In this document: positions 52,083-61,017 of the stretch, one piece after another
Position numbering within the stretch: position 1 is the stretch's first letter
Layout of the letters: each line of letters opens with the position of its first letter
From: Aurantiochytrium sp. KH105
Lineage: Eukaryota > Sar > Bigyra > Thraustochytrida > Thraustochytriidae
Assembly: GCA_003116975.1 (NCBI GenBank)
Contig: BGKB01000027.1
Coordinates: 124,001-188,000, forward strand
Direction of reading: 5' to 3'
DNA: 64,000 nt
The notes under the pieces: generated by a model
The model's input: the letters and a program-made list of their open reading frames with translations, nothing else
What the model was told of the DNA's origin: nothing
The model's database searches: none
Made by a program: the position numbers and the translations under genes

Positions 52083-53630
52083 ATCTAATGTATAGCCTTT
52101 CTCACATCCTTACAGTTAATTTACAACAAACAAGCCCTCTCTCCCTCTCTTTCACTCCCTGGTCCCCTACCATTCCTTGGTTCGTGCAGGCAGCAATGGA
52201 AGCAGCAGCCAGCTGCAGATGGCAGTGAGTGAGACGGACGTCCTTGGTTTGATCATTCACGGCTGAGCTCGAGCCTCGAAGACGCTGAGAGAAGCATGCT
52301 GAGCCGCGGCTACGGCCCTAGGTTCTTGGCGGCATCCTGAATCGCGCTGGAGGTATGGCGTGGCTGGCAGTGGCAGCGATGGCAGACAGGCCGCCTGCGG
52401 CCGCCGCACATGTTCCATAACTAACCATTGGTGGCCGTCAATTTGGCGGGTGGCCCTGACTGTGAATTGGCGGCCGCAGCCGGCGACGGCCACTGGCAAG
52501 CAGTCCTGCGAGCTGCACCTGCAGCTGCAGAGCGAGCACGTGCTGCTCCTCTCCAGGCTTCACGGACGGACGCCGTGTCGACCTCTGCTGCAGGTCTAGC
52601 GACCTTCACCACGTCCCGTGCTGCTGCGTTCGGAAATACCTGTGCCTTGCACAATCTCGTGACAGCGAACCAGCCCATCCATCATGCCGACGCTGACAAC
52701 GGGTCTCGTGATTCTTGGTATTCCTGTATCCCGTGCAGGCCCGAGCAACGCACGCGTACTTTGCTTCCCTCTCACCTCCCCCCGTCTACCTGCCCTGCCA
52801 AACCTATGTGGCGTTCGCTCCCACACACATGCACCCGCGCCTCCGCCCGCCCCTCGAACTCGCGCTCGCCCCGCGTTCTCCCGCGCCATTGCCATCGTCG
52901 TCGTCCTCCTCCTCGTCGCCGTCGAGCTCGCTCGCGCTCGCTTTCTTCTCCACGAAGCTGTCGCCCTCCATCATGGCCACCATGACGCTCGGCCGGCCGG
53001 TACAGCACAACAAAGCAAAGCGAAGAGAGCCGGCCGATAACAGCCCTTTCTCTCCTTTCTTTCCGCAGAGGGACAGAGACGCGCCGCGCGTGCCCTAGGG
53101 CCGGCTAGGCGCCGGCTAGGCGGCTGGCTAACGCCCGGAGGCACGGTGCGGTAAGGCGCGATTCCCGACTTCGGGGCGCGGGAGGCCGACTTGCGCGGCG
53201 GCCGCGCAAGTGCGGTATGGCGGCGCGCAAGTGCAGTATGGCGGCCCGCCCGCCCGCCGCGCCCAGCCAGGACTGGCGCCCAAACTGCGAAAGTGGACTC
53301 CGGCGCGCGTCCACTCCCGCGCGCGCGAGTCCACTCCCGCGCGCGCGAGTCCACTCCGGCGGGCCGGGCCGGCGAGGCCCCGACCGCGCGGCTCGCGCAC
53401 CGCGCCTCCCTCCCTCCCCCCTCCCTCGGCCCGAGCCCAGAGCTCGCAGCGGCTCGCTCCCGGCAGCGCGGGAGCTCGGCCATCTCCCGGAGACGCTCCA
53501 AGTCCGCAGACCCCGCTCCGGCCAGCGAGCTCGCTCGCGCGCACGCAGCGCGGCGTCGCAGCGCGCGCCCGGCCCGCGCGCCAGAGGTCTGCGCACCAGA
53601 GCCGGAAAGGGGCCAGCGCGGATCAGGGTC
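52083..53630. other. Intergenic, upstream of the seven-helix receptor, with small tandem repeats
   Basis: Contains a 21-base tandem duplication (53203-53223 and 53224-53244) and a 20-base repeat in about 2.5 copies (53309-53358). The receptor's frame is open upstream to an ATG at 53217, but that part is low-complexity Arg/Ala/Pro. No separate gene is supported. Confidence 0.5.
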
Positions 53631-56627
53631 ATGGCGCGCAAGCTCGTGGCCGGCGACAAGGGCGACGAGGGCGACAACACTCGCGCCCGGCTTTCTGGGG
53701 AGACCACGCCGACCAAGGCGGCGCCGCCGAGGCGGAAGAGGAGCAGGCAGCGGGGCTGGCGGCACCGGGCGCAGCGATGGGCCGTTGCGGTGTCGGCGGC
53801 GCTTGTGCTGCTCGTGTCTGCAGCGCACGCGCGGAATTTGCAGGAAATCAGCCCGACGTCGTACCCCACGCAGGTGCCGCCGACGCCCTCTCCGACGGCC
53901 GCGCAGACACTGACGCCGCGGACGCCTTATCCAACGATGGTGGAGACGCGGTCTCCCACCGCAAAGCCAACACCATACCCCACGTTAGAACCCACGCCAA
54001 AACCAACGGCCAGACCGACTCTGGAGCCTACGCCCGAACCTACGCCACGACCAACGCCGGAGCCTACACCACAACCAACGCCGGAACCTACACCACGGCC
54101 AACGCCGGAACCTACGTTGAACCCTACATTGTTCCCGACGTCAAGGCCCACGGCAGAACCTACTTCATACCCCACGGCAAAACCGACGTCATACCCTTCG
54201 GCTAGACCCACGGCACAGCCTACGGCATTTCCAACGGCAAACCCTACTTCAAGTCCCACCGCATTTCCAACAAAAGAGCCCACGGAAAGACCCACGGCAG
54301 AGCCTACAAACTTCCCTACGGTAGAACCAACGTTGAGTCCTACGGCATACCCGACCACGTATCCTACGGCAGGACCGACGGCAGGACCGACGGCAGACCC
54401 TACGGTCGAGCCAACACCTTACCCATCGCCTGAACCCACCTCCAGTCCAACATTGTTTCCAACACAACTTCCGACGCAAAAGCCAACGCCGGAGCCAACG
54501 CGGCAACCAACGTCCGAGCCTACTCTCGAACCGACGTCTCAGCCGACACCAAAGCCGACACCAGAACCAACGCCAAAGCCCACCGCGAGGCCCTCAACTC
54601 CACGACCTACGCGCAAACCAACGCCAAACCCAACGACTCCTCGACCGACAGCAACGCCTACATCAAACCCCACGTCCAGCCCGACAAGAAACCCTACGTC
54701 TGGCCCGACGCCCGAGCCTACGCAAAAGCCAACACCAAAGCCCACGCCAGAGCCTACGCCAGGACCGTCGCCAACATCCGTCGATTCACCAACGGCTGAG
54801 CCGACAAAGGCGCCAACTCGAGCACCTGTGACAGCGACGCAGCCTCCGAGCACATTGGCGCCGACGAGCTCGCCTTCGAATGCAACGGATACAAATGGGT
54901 CTTCAGGGAGCAGCAAAGCCGAGGACAGCACGTGCAATGGAGAAGAGGTCGAAGTCAACGACGGGGAAACAGTCGTGCAGCTCACTTCATATGCTTTTGC
55001 CGCCCTTGGTTTCCTCGTAGGAATCTTGGGCTTTGCTACAGTGACGGCATTCCGGGATCGACCGGCGATAAGAATGTCACAGCGCATTCTTTTGGCGCAC
55101 TTTTCACTCGGTGTGTCCGCTCTGAACGCATCGGTAATTCCTCGGGTGCTTGGTGTATCGAGTCCGAACAGTTCTGACTGCATCGTGCACAACTTTCTCT
55201 TTTACCTCTCACTCACCTTTATTCTCGCATGTCTTTGCGCCAAGGAGTGGCGGGCGTGGATCGTCTACGAACGCACAAAGAGGTTCAAGCAGGTCAAGGT
55301 GCGAAATCGCGAGCTCTTTGCAGTCATCGGCGTTGTCGTTGCCATCATGTTTATCATTCTCCTCGTGGGCACGATCTTGGCTCCACAAAGACCGGACCCT
55401 TGCATCGATTATCGCTGCTCATCGTCGTCGAATATCTTCACATATGTTGCATTCGGGTACGTGCTCCTTCTCACGATCGCGACTGTCGTTGTGGCCGTGC
55501 TCGCGCGCAACCTGAACCCAGTCGCAGGGGAGTCGACAGGGATCCTCTTTACCGTTGGCTTTGTATGCTTTGCTCTTGTGTTTCTGGGCATTCTCTTTGC
55601 TACAAGGTCGACCCCTGCATATTTGGAGACGTGGCTCCTTAGTTTTAGCGTGTCGGCCATTTCGATGGTGGCCATGATCCTCATCGTTTTTCGCAAACTT
55701 TCGTGGATCAACCACTCGGAAGCGCAAATCCGAGAAAAGTTTCTGGGCGGTCTCGGATCTTCCATGGGCGGAAGCGGTAGTAATCCCGCCGAAACATCCG
55801 ACTCGTATCATTCCTCGCAGGCGGCGCGACCGGTCTTTAGTAATTCCGACCACCTGCCCAAGCCAGAACCGCTGTACAATCCGTTTGGTCGCTACGGAGG
55901 ACGATTCAGCGACCCCGGCTACAACGATGAGACGACGTCGGCAACGGGGCTCTCAGACGAGATTTACGGTGGTTCGCGAACCTCTGCGAATGAGAGCACG
56001 GTAACCTTTGTTCTGCCGTCCCAGCAATCGCGCCATTTGCGACAGAACTCTCTTCGTTCAACCCAGGAAACAGATGAAGCCCCCTTTGTGGCAGTCCCTC
56101 CGATGTCCTCTCAAAGTGCTCGGAACTTCAATCAGCCGGCACCACCTTCGTCATTGTCAGCAGCGCAAAGCTCATCGCACTCCCATTTCCATATACCGAC
56201 TCCAGCTCCGGCTCCAGCTCCGGCTCCGGTGCCTGTGTCGCGTCCTCCATCGCCGGTCTATTCAGTTGCATCGTCAACACCTTCTCTTACCGTGCTTCCG
56301 ACGAATCCGAATGCAAACGCTTCAAGACATAAATTCTATGATGAAGACGAGTTTGCGTCTCCGCGTGGGGAAGACACCAAGTTGCAGAAACAAAAGTTTG
56401 ATATCGCAGCAAGCGTGGAGAACTTTCGTGCCAAGGGCTTCAAAATTGGCGAAGAGGGCGATTGGGAGGAGTATCTCGACCGTACGACTGGGGACCAATA
56501 TTTCATCAATGTTGTCACGGGTCGCTTTTCGCGCACCCAACCTTCAGGAGATAACAACGACGATGATAACGACGACGCAAGCGACAATGCCAAGGCAGAC
56601 AACGCCGAACAGGTTGAACTCATCTAA
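53631..56627 (+). CDS. Class C-like seven-transmembrane receptor with Pro-Thr stalk and WW-like tail
   Basis: Probable cell-surface receptor, 998 residues from the ATG at 53631; an in-frame ATG at 53217 would add 138 low-complexity residues. A basic N-terminus precedes a hydrophobic signal segment (about 51-64, VAVSAALVLLVSA). Residues about 74-385 are a Pro-Thr repeat (xxPT units, mostly period 4), a mucin-like stalk likely to be O-glycosylated. Seven hydrophobic helices span about 451-686. Class C (GABA-B/mGluR) marks are the KEWRAW segment after helix 3 (K538) and NPVAGESTGI near helix 6 (E634). No Venus-flytrap ligand domain is present. The cytosolic tail is Ser-rich with a poly-Pro/Ala run and a WW-like segment at about 944-974 (DWEEYLDRTTGDQYFINVVTG) in which the second Trp is missing. 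Ligand unknown. Confidence 0.8.
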   Translation: MARKLVAGDKGDEGDNTRARLSGETTPTKAAPPRRKRSRQRGWRHRAQRWAVAVSAALVLLVSAAHARNLQEISPTSYPTQVPPTPSPTAAQTLTPRTPYPTMVETRSPTAKPTPYPTLEPTPKPTARPTLEPTPEPTPRPTPEPTPQPTPEPTPRPTPEPTLNPTLFPTSRPTAEPTSYPTAKPTSYPSARPTAQPTAFPTANPTSSPTAFPTKEPTERPTAEPTNFPTVEPTLSPTAYPTTYPTAGPTAGPTADPTVEPTPYPSPEPTSSPTLFPTQLPTQKPTPEPTRQPTSEPTLEPTSQPTPKPTPEPTPKPTARPSTPRPTRKPTPNPTTPRPTATPTSNPTSSPTRNPTSGPTPEPTQKPTPKPTPEPTPGPSPTSVDSPTAEPTKAPTRAPVTATQPPSTLAPTSSPSNATDTNGSSGSSKAEDSTCNGEEVEVNDGETVVQLTSYAFAALGFLVGILGFATVTAFRDRPAIRMSQRILLAHFSLGVSALNASVIPRVLGVSSPNSSDCIVHNFLFYLSLTFILACLCAKEWRAWIVYERTKRFKQVKVRNRELFAVIGVVVAIMFIILLVGTILAPQRPDPCIDYRCSSSSNIFTYVAFGYVLLLTIATVVVAVLARNLNPVAGESTGILFTVGFVCFALVFLGILFATRSTPAYLETWLLSFSVSAISMVAMILIVFRKLSWINHSEAQIREKFLGGLGSSMGGSGSNPAETSDSYHSSQAARPVFSNSDHLPKPEPLYNPFGRYGGRFSDPGYNDETTSATGLSDEIYGGSRTSANESTVTFVLPSQQSRHLRQNSLRSTQETDEAPFVAVPPMSSQSARNFNQPAPPSSLSAAQSSSHSHFHIPTPAPAPAPAPVPVSRPPSPVYSVASSTPSLTVLPTNPNANASRHKFYDEDEFASPRGEDTKLQKQKFDIAASVENFRAKGFKIGEEGDWEEYLDRTTGDQYFINVVTGRFSRTQPSGDNNDDDNDDASDNAKADNAEQVELI
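53850..54780 (+). repeat. 12-base-period repeat coding the Pro-Thr stalk
   Basis: Imperfect 12-base units of the form CCNACNNNNNNN, giving xxPT peptide repeats. The pattern keeps other frames open as well: the reverse strand reads Val-Gly repeats (53927-54358) and another plus frame reads Thr/Tyr/Ala/Asn repeats. Those frames are by-products of the repeat. Confidence 0.85.
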
Positions 56628-56783
56628 TTGTGCACGTATGCAAAACACTAAGTTATCTCCGAGTATCTCTGTAAGTCGGCCATTTATCACCATGGTTTTT
56701 TGCCTGGCCAAAGCTGATTTCCAATTTATCTTTGCTTGCAAAAAACCTTTTTCTCCATTATCATCGTTATCAACTTGTTCATC

Positions 56784-59700
56784 TTAGAGGCTTGATAGCA
56801 GAGAGCGCGCTTTCTTGGCGGCAACGTTACGTTCGACCAGGGGCCACGCCAAGTCGAGCCACTCCGCGAGCACTGGCCGGGTCTCGGTCGGCACAATAAT
56901 GTCGTGAGCAGCGAAACCAACGGCACGCGACATAGGCGACAGACGAGCCGAAAACTGGTCTTCGAGCTCCTTGCGACGAGCTTCGCGCTCCTCGTCGTCC
57001 TCGATTGCATCGAGCATTCGCTTAAAGGCCACAGCAACACCGCTCTCCACAGGCAGCGCGCCAACTTCAGCCGAGGGCCAGATAAAGGTGCGACCTTCCG
57101 GTCCAAAGTGCGCTGCGCCGGCAACACCATAGGCCTTACGAATGACGACCGAGGCCGAGGGGACACTCAAACTTGCGCCTGTAAGCACGGCCTCGGTCCC
57201 GGCTCGAATCGTGGCCTGCCGCTCGGCCTCCTCACCAATCATAAAGCCCGGCTCGTCTACGAAAAACACAATGGGGAGCGAGAACTGCTCGCACGTCTCC
57301 ATAAAGCGCTTGGTCTTGCGCGCCCCGTCAGCAGTCATGGCACCTCCATGAAACTTGCAGTCATTAGCGATGATTCCAACAGGTTTACCTGCAATGCGGG
57401 CCAATGCCGTCACAATGCCAGGGCCAAAGTGCGGAGTCATCTCGAAGAGCGAACCGCGGTCAACCACCCGCTCCATAATATCTTGACGGACATCGTATAC
57501 TTGGCGACGGTGCAAAGACGAGACGGCGGTGAGAAGTTCTTCGTCTTGACGGTCGCGTGGGTCTGCTCCTGTGTTGTCGACTGGAGGCACCTCGCCAACG
57601 CAAGTCGGCAAATACGAGAGAAAACGAGATATCTGCGCAAAGGCGTCCTCTTCACTCGAGGCTAGATTGTCAACCACGCCGCTTGCAAGGTGCACCTCTG
57701 GTCCACCCAGCTTTTCCTTTGTCGTTTCATATCCCAGCGCGCGTTGTACAACTTGCGGCCCTGCAATGAGCACTTGAGCATTTTCAGTCATGACGGAAAA
57801 ATGGCTCGCCACAAGTCGAGAGGCTGGCAGACCCGCCACAGGTCCGAGGGCGGCACAAGCCACCGGCACCGTATCGAGCACCTTGCGCACGGACTCGAAT
57901 CGTGGGCGATTGTATACGGCATCGCCTTGCGGTTTGGGAAGGCCGTTTCCGTTTTTATCGTCTGAGGAATCTTTTCCGCCTGCTCCTGCCACAGATCCAC
58001 CACCACCCTCATGCAGCCGAATCAGAGGCACGCGTAGCTGCAGAGCCAGCGTTTCGACGTAGACGGACTTGCGCAGACCTGCAAAAGTGGGACTTCCACC
58101 ACTGATGGTGAAGTCTTCGCCACCTACAACAACGGGCCTCTCTTGCACGCGGCCAGTTCCTACCACAAAGTTTCCAGGGGCGGCACGGCCCATTTCTCGA
58201 AAGCTCGACGCGTCGAGCATACCATCAATGCGTTCGCGAATAGTGAGTCGGCCACGCTCGTGATGACGTTTCACGTTGTCAGGACCTCCCATCTCAGCAG
58301 CAATGTCCCGAGCACGCAGAATTTCATCGCGAAGCTCGCGCGCGCGCGCAAGCTCAGCTTCATGCTCCTCAAGCGCAGCACTCTTGCCTTGGCGCGACCT
58401 TTGATCTGCTTCCGAAGCAGATGCGGGCCGAATCCACGCAACACTGTCGCCAGGATTGGCCAAGAGCGAGCCCTTGCGCACGTGCAGCGACTCGATCGTG
58501 CCCGAGACAGGGGCGCGCAAAATCGTGTCCATCTTCATGGCCGTCACGGTACAAATTGCGTCACCCTCACTCACTTCGGCACCTTCTGCCACATGGAGGG
58601 CGCTCACGCTCGCAGGAAAGTCGACGGCCACCGTGACAAGACCTTCTGGCACACTTGACGTCGAGGCGGCGTCTGCTTTGGAGGGATCATCTCTTGGGCT
58701 CGTCGCGTGTTGAGCTCCGTGCGATGGGAGCTTATCACTGAGTTTAGCAGCTTCGGAGCGCAATGTTTGGTCGTGATCTGCCAAAAAGGTGGTTGGCATA
58801 ATCTTGCCCGCGGCAAACTCTTTGTGTGCAGCAATTGCGCGCAAAAGACTGGCGTTAGTGGAAAGATTCTGCGTGGCAAACACACCCATTGCTCGTTGGA
58901 AGCGCGCGACTGCGGCTGGCCACGTCCCCGCACGACAAACGACCTTGGCCACAAGCGGATCAAAGCGGAGCCCTGGAGTCACACCTTCTTGCAAGCAGGA
59001 GTCTACCCGGACGCCCGGTCCAGCAGGCTCGCGGAGGGCGCCAAGCGACCAAGAGGGGTTTGCGGTTTCCGTGTCAAGACATACGCGGCCCTGAATTGCA
59101 AAGCCTTGAATGTGCACCGCGTCTTGGCTAGGGATGCCAATGTCATGAAGCGATTCGTTTTGAGCAATGCGCAGCTGCGCCTGTACAATGTCAACGCCAG
59201 TGACCTCCTCCGAAACGGTGTGTTCGACCTGGACACGGGGGTTGACTTCGAGAAAGACGTATTCGTCGCCCCGAACGAGAAATTCAACCGTCCCTGCGCC
59301 CTCGTACGAGACGTGAGCTGCAATGCGGCGGGCATCGTCTGCAAGACGAGCTCGCAGACTGTCTGAAAGGGTGAATGCGGGTGCAATCTCCACGACCTTT
59401 TGGTTGCGCCTGCTTTGGATGGAGCAATCCCGGTCTCCGAGGTGGACCACTTCGCGGCCATCACCGAGAATTTGGACTTCGATGTGTTGCACGCCCGTCC
59501 AGCACGTTTCCAACAAAACGCCATTTTCGTGAACAAGAGTTTGTTGAACTGCGTCCTTTAGATCCTCCATTCGATCAACGCGAACAATTCCTCTTCCGCC
59601 ACCACCCCAGGGATCTTTGAGCATGATGGGAAAGTCGAGCCCCTGTTCGCGCATGCACGCTGCAATGGAGTCGGCGTCGCGCAAGAGAGTGTTACTTCCT

Positions 59701-60305
59701 GGGAGCACGGGGACGCGATTGGCTTGGGCGAGCTTGCGTGCTTCAAGCTTATTTCCAAAGAGCTCAAGATTTGCAGCAGAGGGACCGACAAACTTGATGC
59801 CTGCGTCCGCGAGTTTGCTCGCGAACTCAGGTTTCTCCGAGAGAAAACCATACCCGGGATGGACAAGGGCAGCGCCGATATCTTTGGCTACGCCCACAAT
59901 TGCTTCAGGGTCCAGGTAGTCGCATTGGACGGCCTCGTCTGCAGTTTGGACGTGCAGCGCGAGCGCCTCGTCGTCCGCATCATATATTGCGACAGTCCGG
60001 AGTCCGAGCTCTTGGGCAGCCCGGATGACTCTGACGGCAATCTCTCCTCTGTTTGCCACGAGCACGCTCGCTCTCGCGGGGGCGTCGCCGCTCGTGGTCA
60101 TGCTTGCGAGGCCTCGAGTTCTGTTGCTGCTGCTGCTGCCGCCGCTATTCCTTGGCACGGTGAGGACGGACCTGAGCTTCTCATGCGGTCCTACCCTTGC
60201 GACCCGCGCAGCCAAGACGCTCGGCGCTATCTGTCGGGCGCTTGGCCCTGCCCCAGCAGCCCGTGCCCTGCCCGTCGCCGACGTCGCAGCCGACACCAAG
60301 CGCAT
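56784..60305 (-). CDS. Single-chain biotin-dependent acyl-CoA carboxylase (BC-BCCP-CT), probably mitochondrial
   Basis: Carboxylates an acyl-CoA using ATP, bicarbonate and biotin. The ATG at 60305 gives 1173 residues; the longer frame starts only at TTG. Residues 1-75 are Arg/Ala/Ser-rich with no acidic residues near the start, like a mitochondrial transit peptide. Biotin carboxylase spans about 80-505 (VLVANRGEIAVRV, KDPWGGGGRG, EVNPRVQVEHTVSEEVTG). A 50-residue linker leads to a biotinyl domain with TAMKM (biotinyl Lys591; EAMKM is commoner). The carboxyltransferase spans about 650-1173 (GRLTIRERIDGMLD, HEGGGGSV, GIIANDCKFHGGAMTADGARK). All three parts of a PCC/MCC-type enzyme are fused, without a BT domain. 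The lineage looks bacterial; the acyl substrate is unknown. Confidence 0.9.
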   Translation of the reverse strand: MRLVSAATSATGRARAAGAGPSARQIAPSVLAARVARVGPHEKLRSVLTVPRNSGGSSSSNRTRGLASMTTSGDAPARASVLVANRGEIAVRVIRAAQELGLRTVAIYDADDEALALHVQTADEAVQCDYLDPEAIVGVAKDIGAALVHPGYGFLSEKPEFASKLADAGIKFVGPSAANLELFGNKLEARKLAQANRVPVLPGSNTLLRDADSIAACMREQGLDFPIMLKDPWGGGGRGIVRVDRMEDLKDAVQQTLVHENGVLLETCWTGVQHIEVQILGDGREVVHLGDRDCSIQSRRNQKVVEIAPAFTLSDSLRARLADDARRIAAHVSYEGAGTVEFLVRGDEYVFLEVNPRVQVEHTVSEEVTGVDIVQAQLRIAQNESLHDIGIPSQDAVHIQGFAIQGRVCLDTETANPSWSLGALREPAGPGVRVDSCLQEGVTPGLRFDPLVAKVVCRAGTWPAAVARFQRAMGVFATQNLSTNASLLRAIAAHKEFAAGKIMPTTFLADHDQTLRSEAAKLSDKLPSHGAQHATSPRDDPSKADAASTSSVPEGLVTVAVDFPASVSALHVAEGAEVSEGDAICTVTAMKMDTILRAPVSGTIESLHVRKGSLLANPGDSVAWIRPASASEADQRSRQGKSAALEEHEAELARARELRDEILRARDIAAEMGGPDNVKRHHERGRLTIRERIDGMLDASSFREMGRAAPGNFVVGTGRVQERPVVVGGEDFTISGGSPTFAGLRKSVYVETLALQLRVPLIRLHEGGGGSVAGAGGKDSSDDKNGNGLPKPQGDAVYNRPRFESVRKVLDTVPVACAALGPVAGLPASRLVASHFSVMTENAQVLIAGPQVVQRALGYETTKEKLGGPEVHLASGVVDNLASSEEDAFAQISRFLSYLPTCVGEVPPVDNTGADPRDRQDEELLTAVSSLHRRQVYDVRQDIMERVVDRGSLFEMTPHFGPGIVTALARIAGKPVGIIANDCKFHGGAMTADGARKTKRFMETCEQFSLPIVFFVDEPGFMIGEEAERQATIRAGTEAVLTGASLSVPSASVVIRKAYGVAGAAHFGPEGRTFIWPSAEVGALPVESGVAVAFKRMLDAIEDDEEREARRKELEDQFSARLSPMSRAVGFAAHDIIVPTETRPVLAEWLDLAWPLVERNVAAKKARSLLSSL

Positions 60306-61017
60306 TTTGCCTTTCTTGGCTGTCGCGAATTGTGATTGCGGAGCGAGCTGTCCGGGCGGCTGTGACTCTTTCGAGCGAGACCCATCGCAATAGCATTTCC
60401 AGCTGGATGATCGATCACGAAGTGACAAAAGCTGGTCGATCTCTTAATTTGGCTTGGCTTGACTTGGTTTCGCTCGGCATGGCATGGCATGGCATGGCAT
60501 GACATGGCAAGTAACAAAGACATGCGAAGCGATCTCGGATCGAGCGATTCTTTCTCCCGGCCGTCCTCTTTGCAAATTTCTTTGAAGAAGTCCACCGAAC
60601 CTTGATGGTGACCTGGTTTTTGGCGGAGAGAGCTGTTCGTAACTACTGTCGCTTACTTGCACGTACAAGGAATATGTCGGTTCCGTGGCTCTGCTACCGT
60701 GCCACGACAAAGAGAGTTCGCGTCGTAAAGACCTCAATCATACTCGCTCGCGCTTCACTCACCATTCCATACCTCGTCTGACATACTTTTTACTAGGCCT
60801 AACTCAAGGATCTCAGAGACTCGGGGCTTTCACCACCAACGATCCTGTCGGCCGATGAGATCGTCCTTGAGATCGCCATAAGTTTTATGAGCACTGGGAC
60901 GACTTGGGTTGACTGTGAGATGGAAATTTTGCAAGATCGTTAGGTTCGCCAAATCTGTTTCTTCGGGGTCGCGGAGGGACCGGAGACCGCGCGCGTGCGC
61001 GGGGGGCGACAGGCACG
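60306..61017. other. Divergent promoter region
   Basis: Upstream of both the carboxylase and the coiled-coil gene. It holds a GGCAT pentamer run (about 60478-60505) and an exact TAGGCCTA octamer at 60794-60801. No gene seen. Confidence 0.5.

Noticed and set aside
53927-54358. Minus-strand Val-Gly repeat protein
   Set aside because: Antisense reading of the Pro-Thr stalk repeat; no independent support.
60306-60428. 41-codon upstream extension of the carboxylase
   Set aside because: Begins at TTG; the ATG at 60305 opens a good transit-peptide-like leader.
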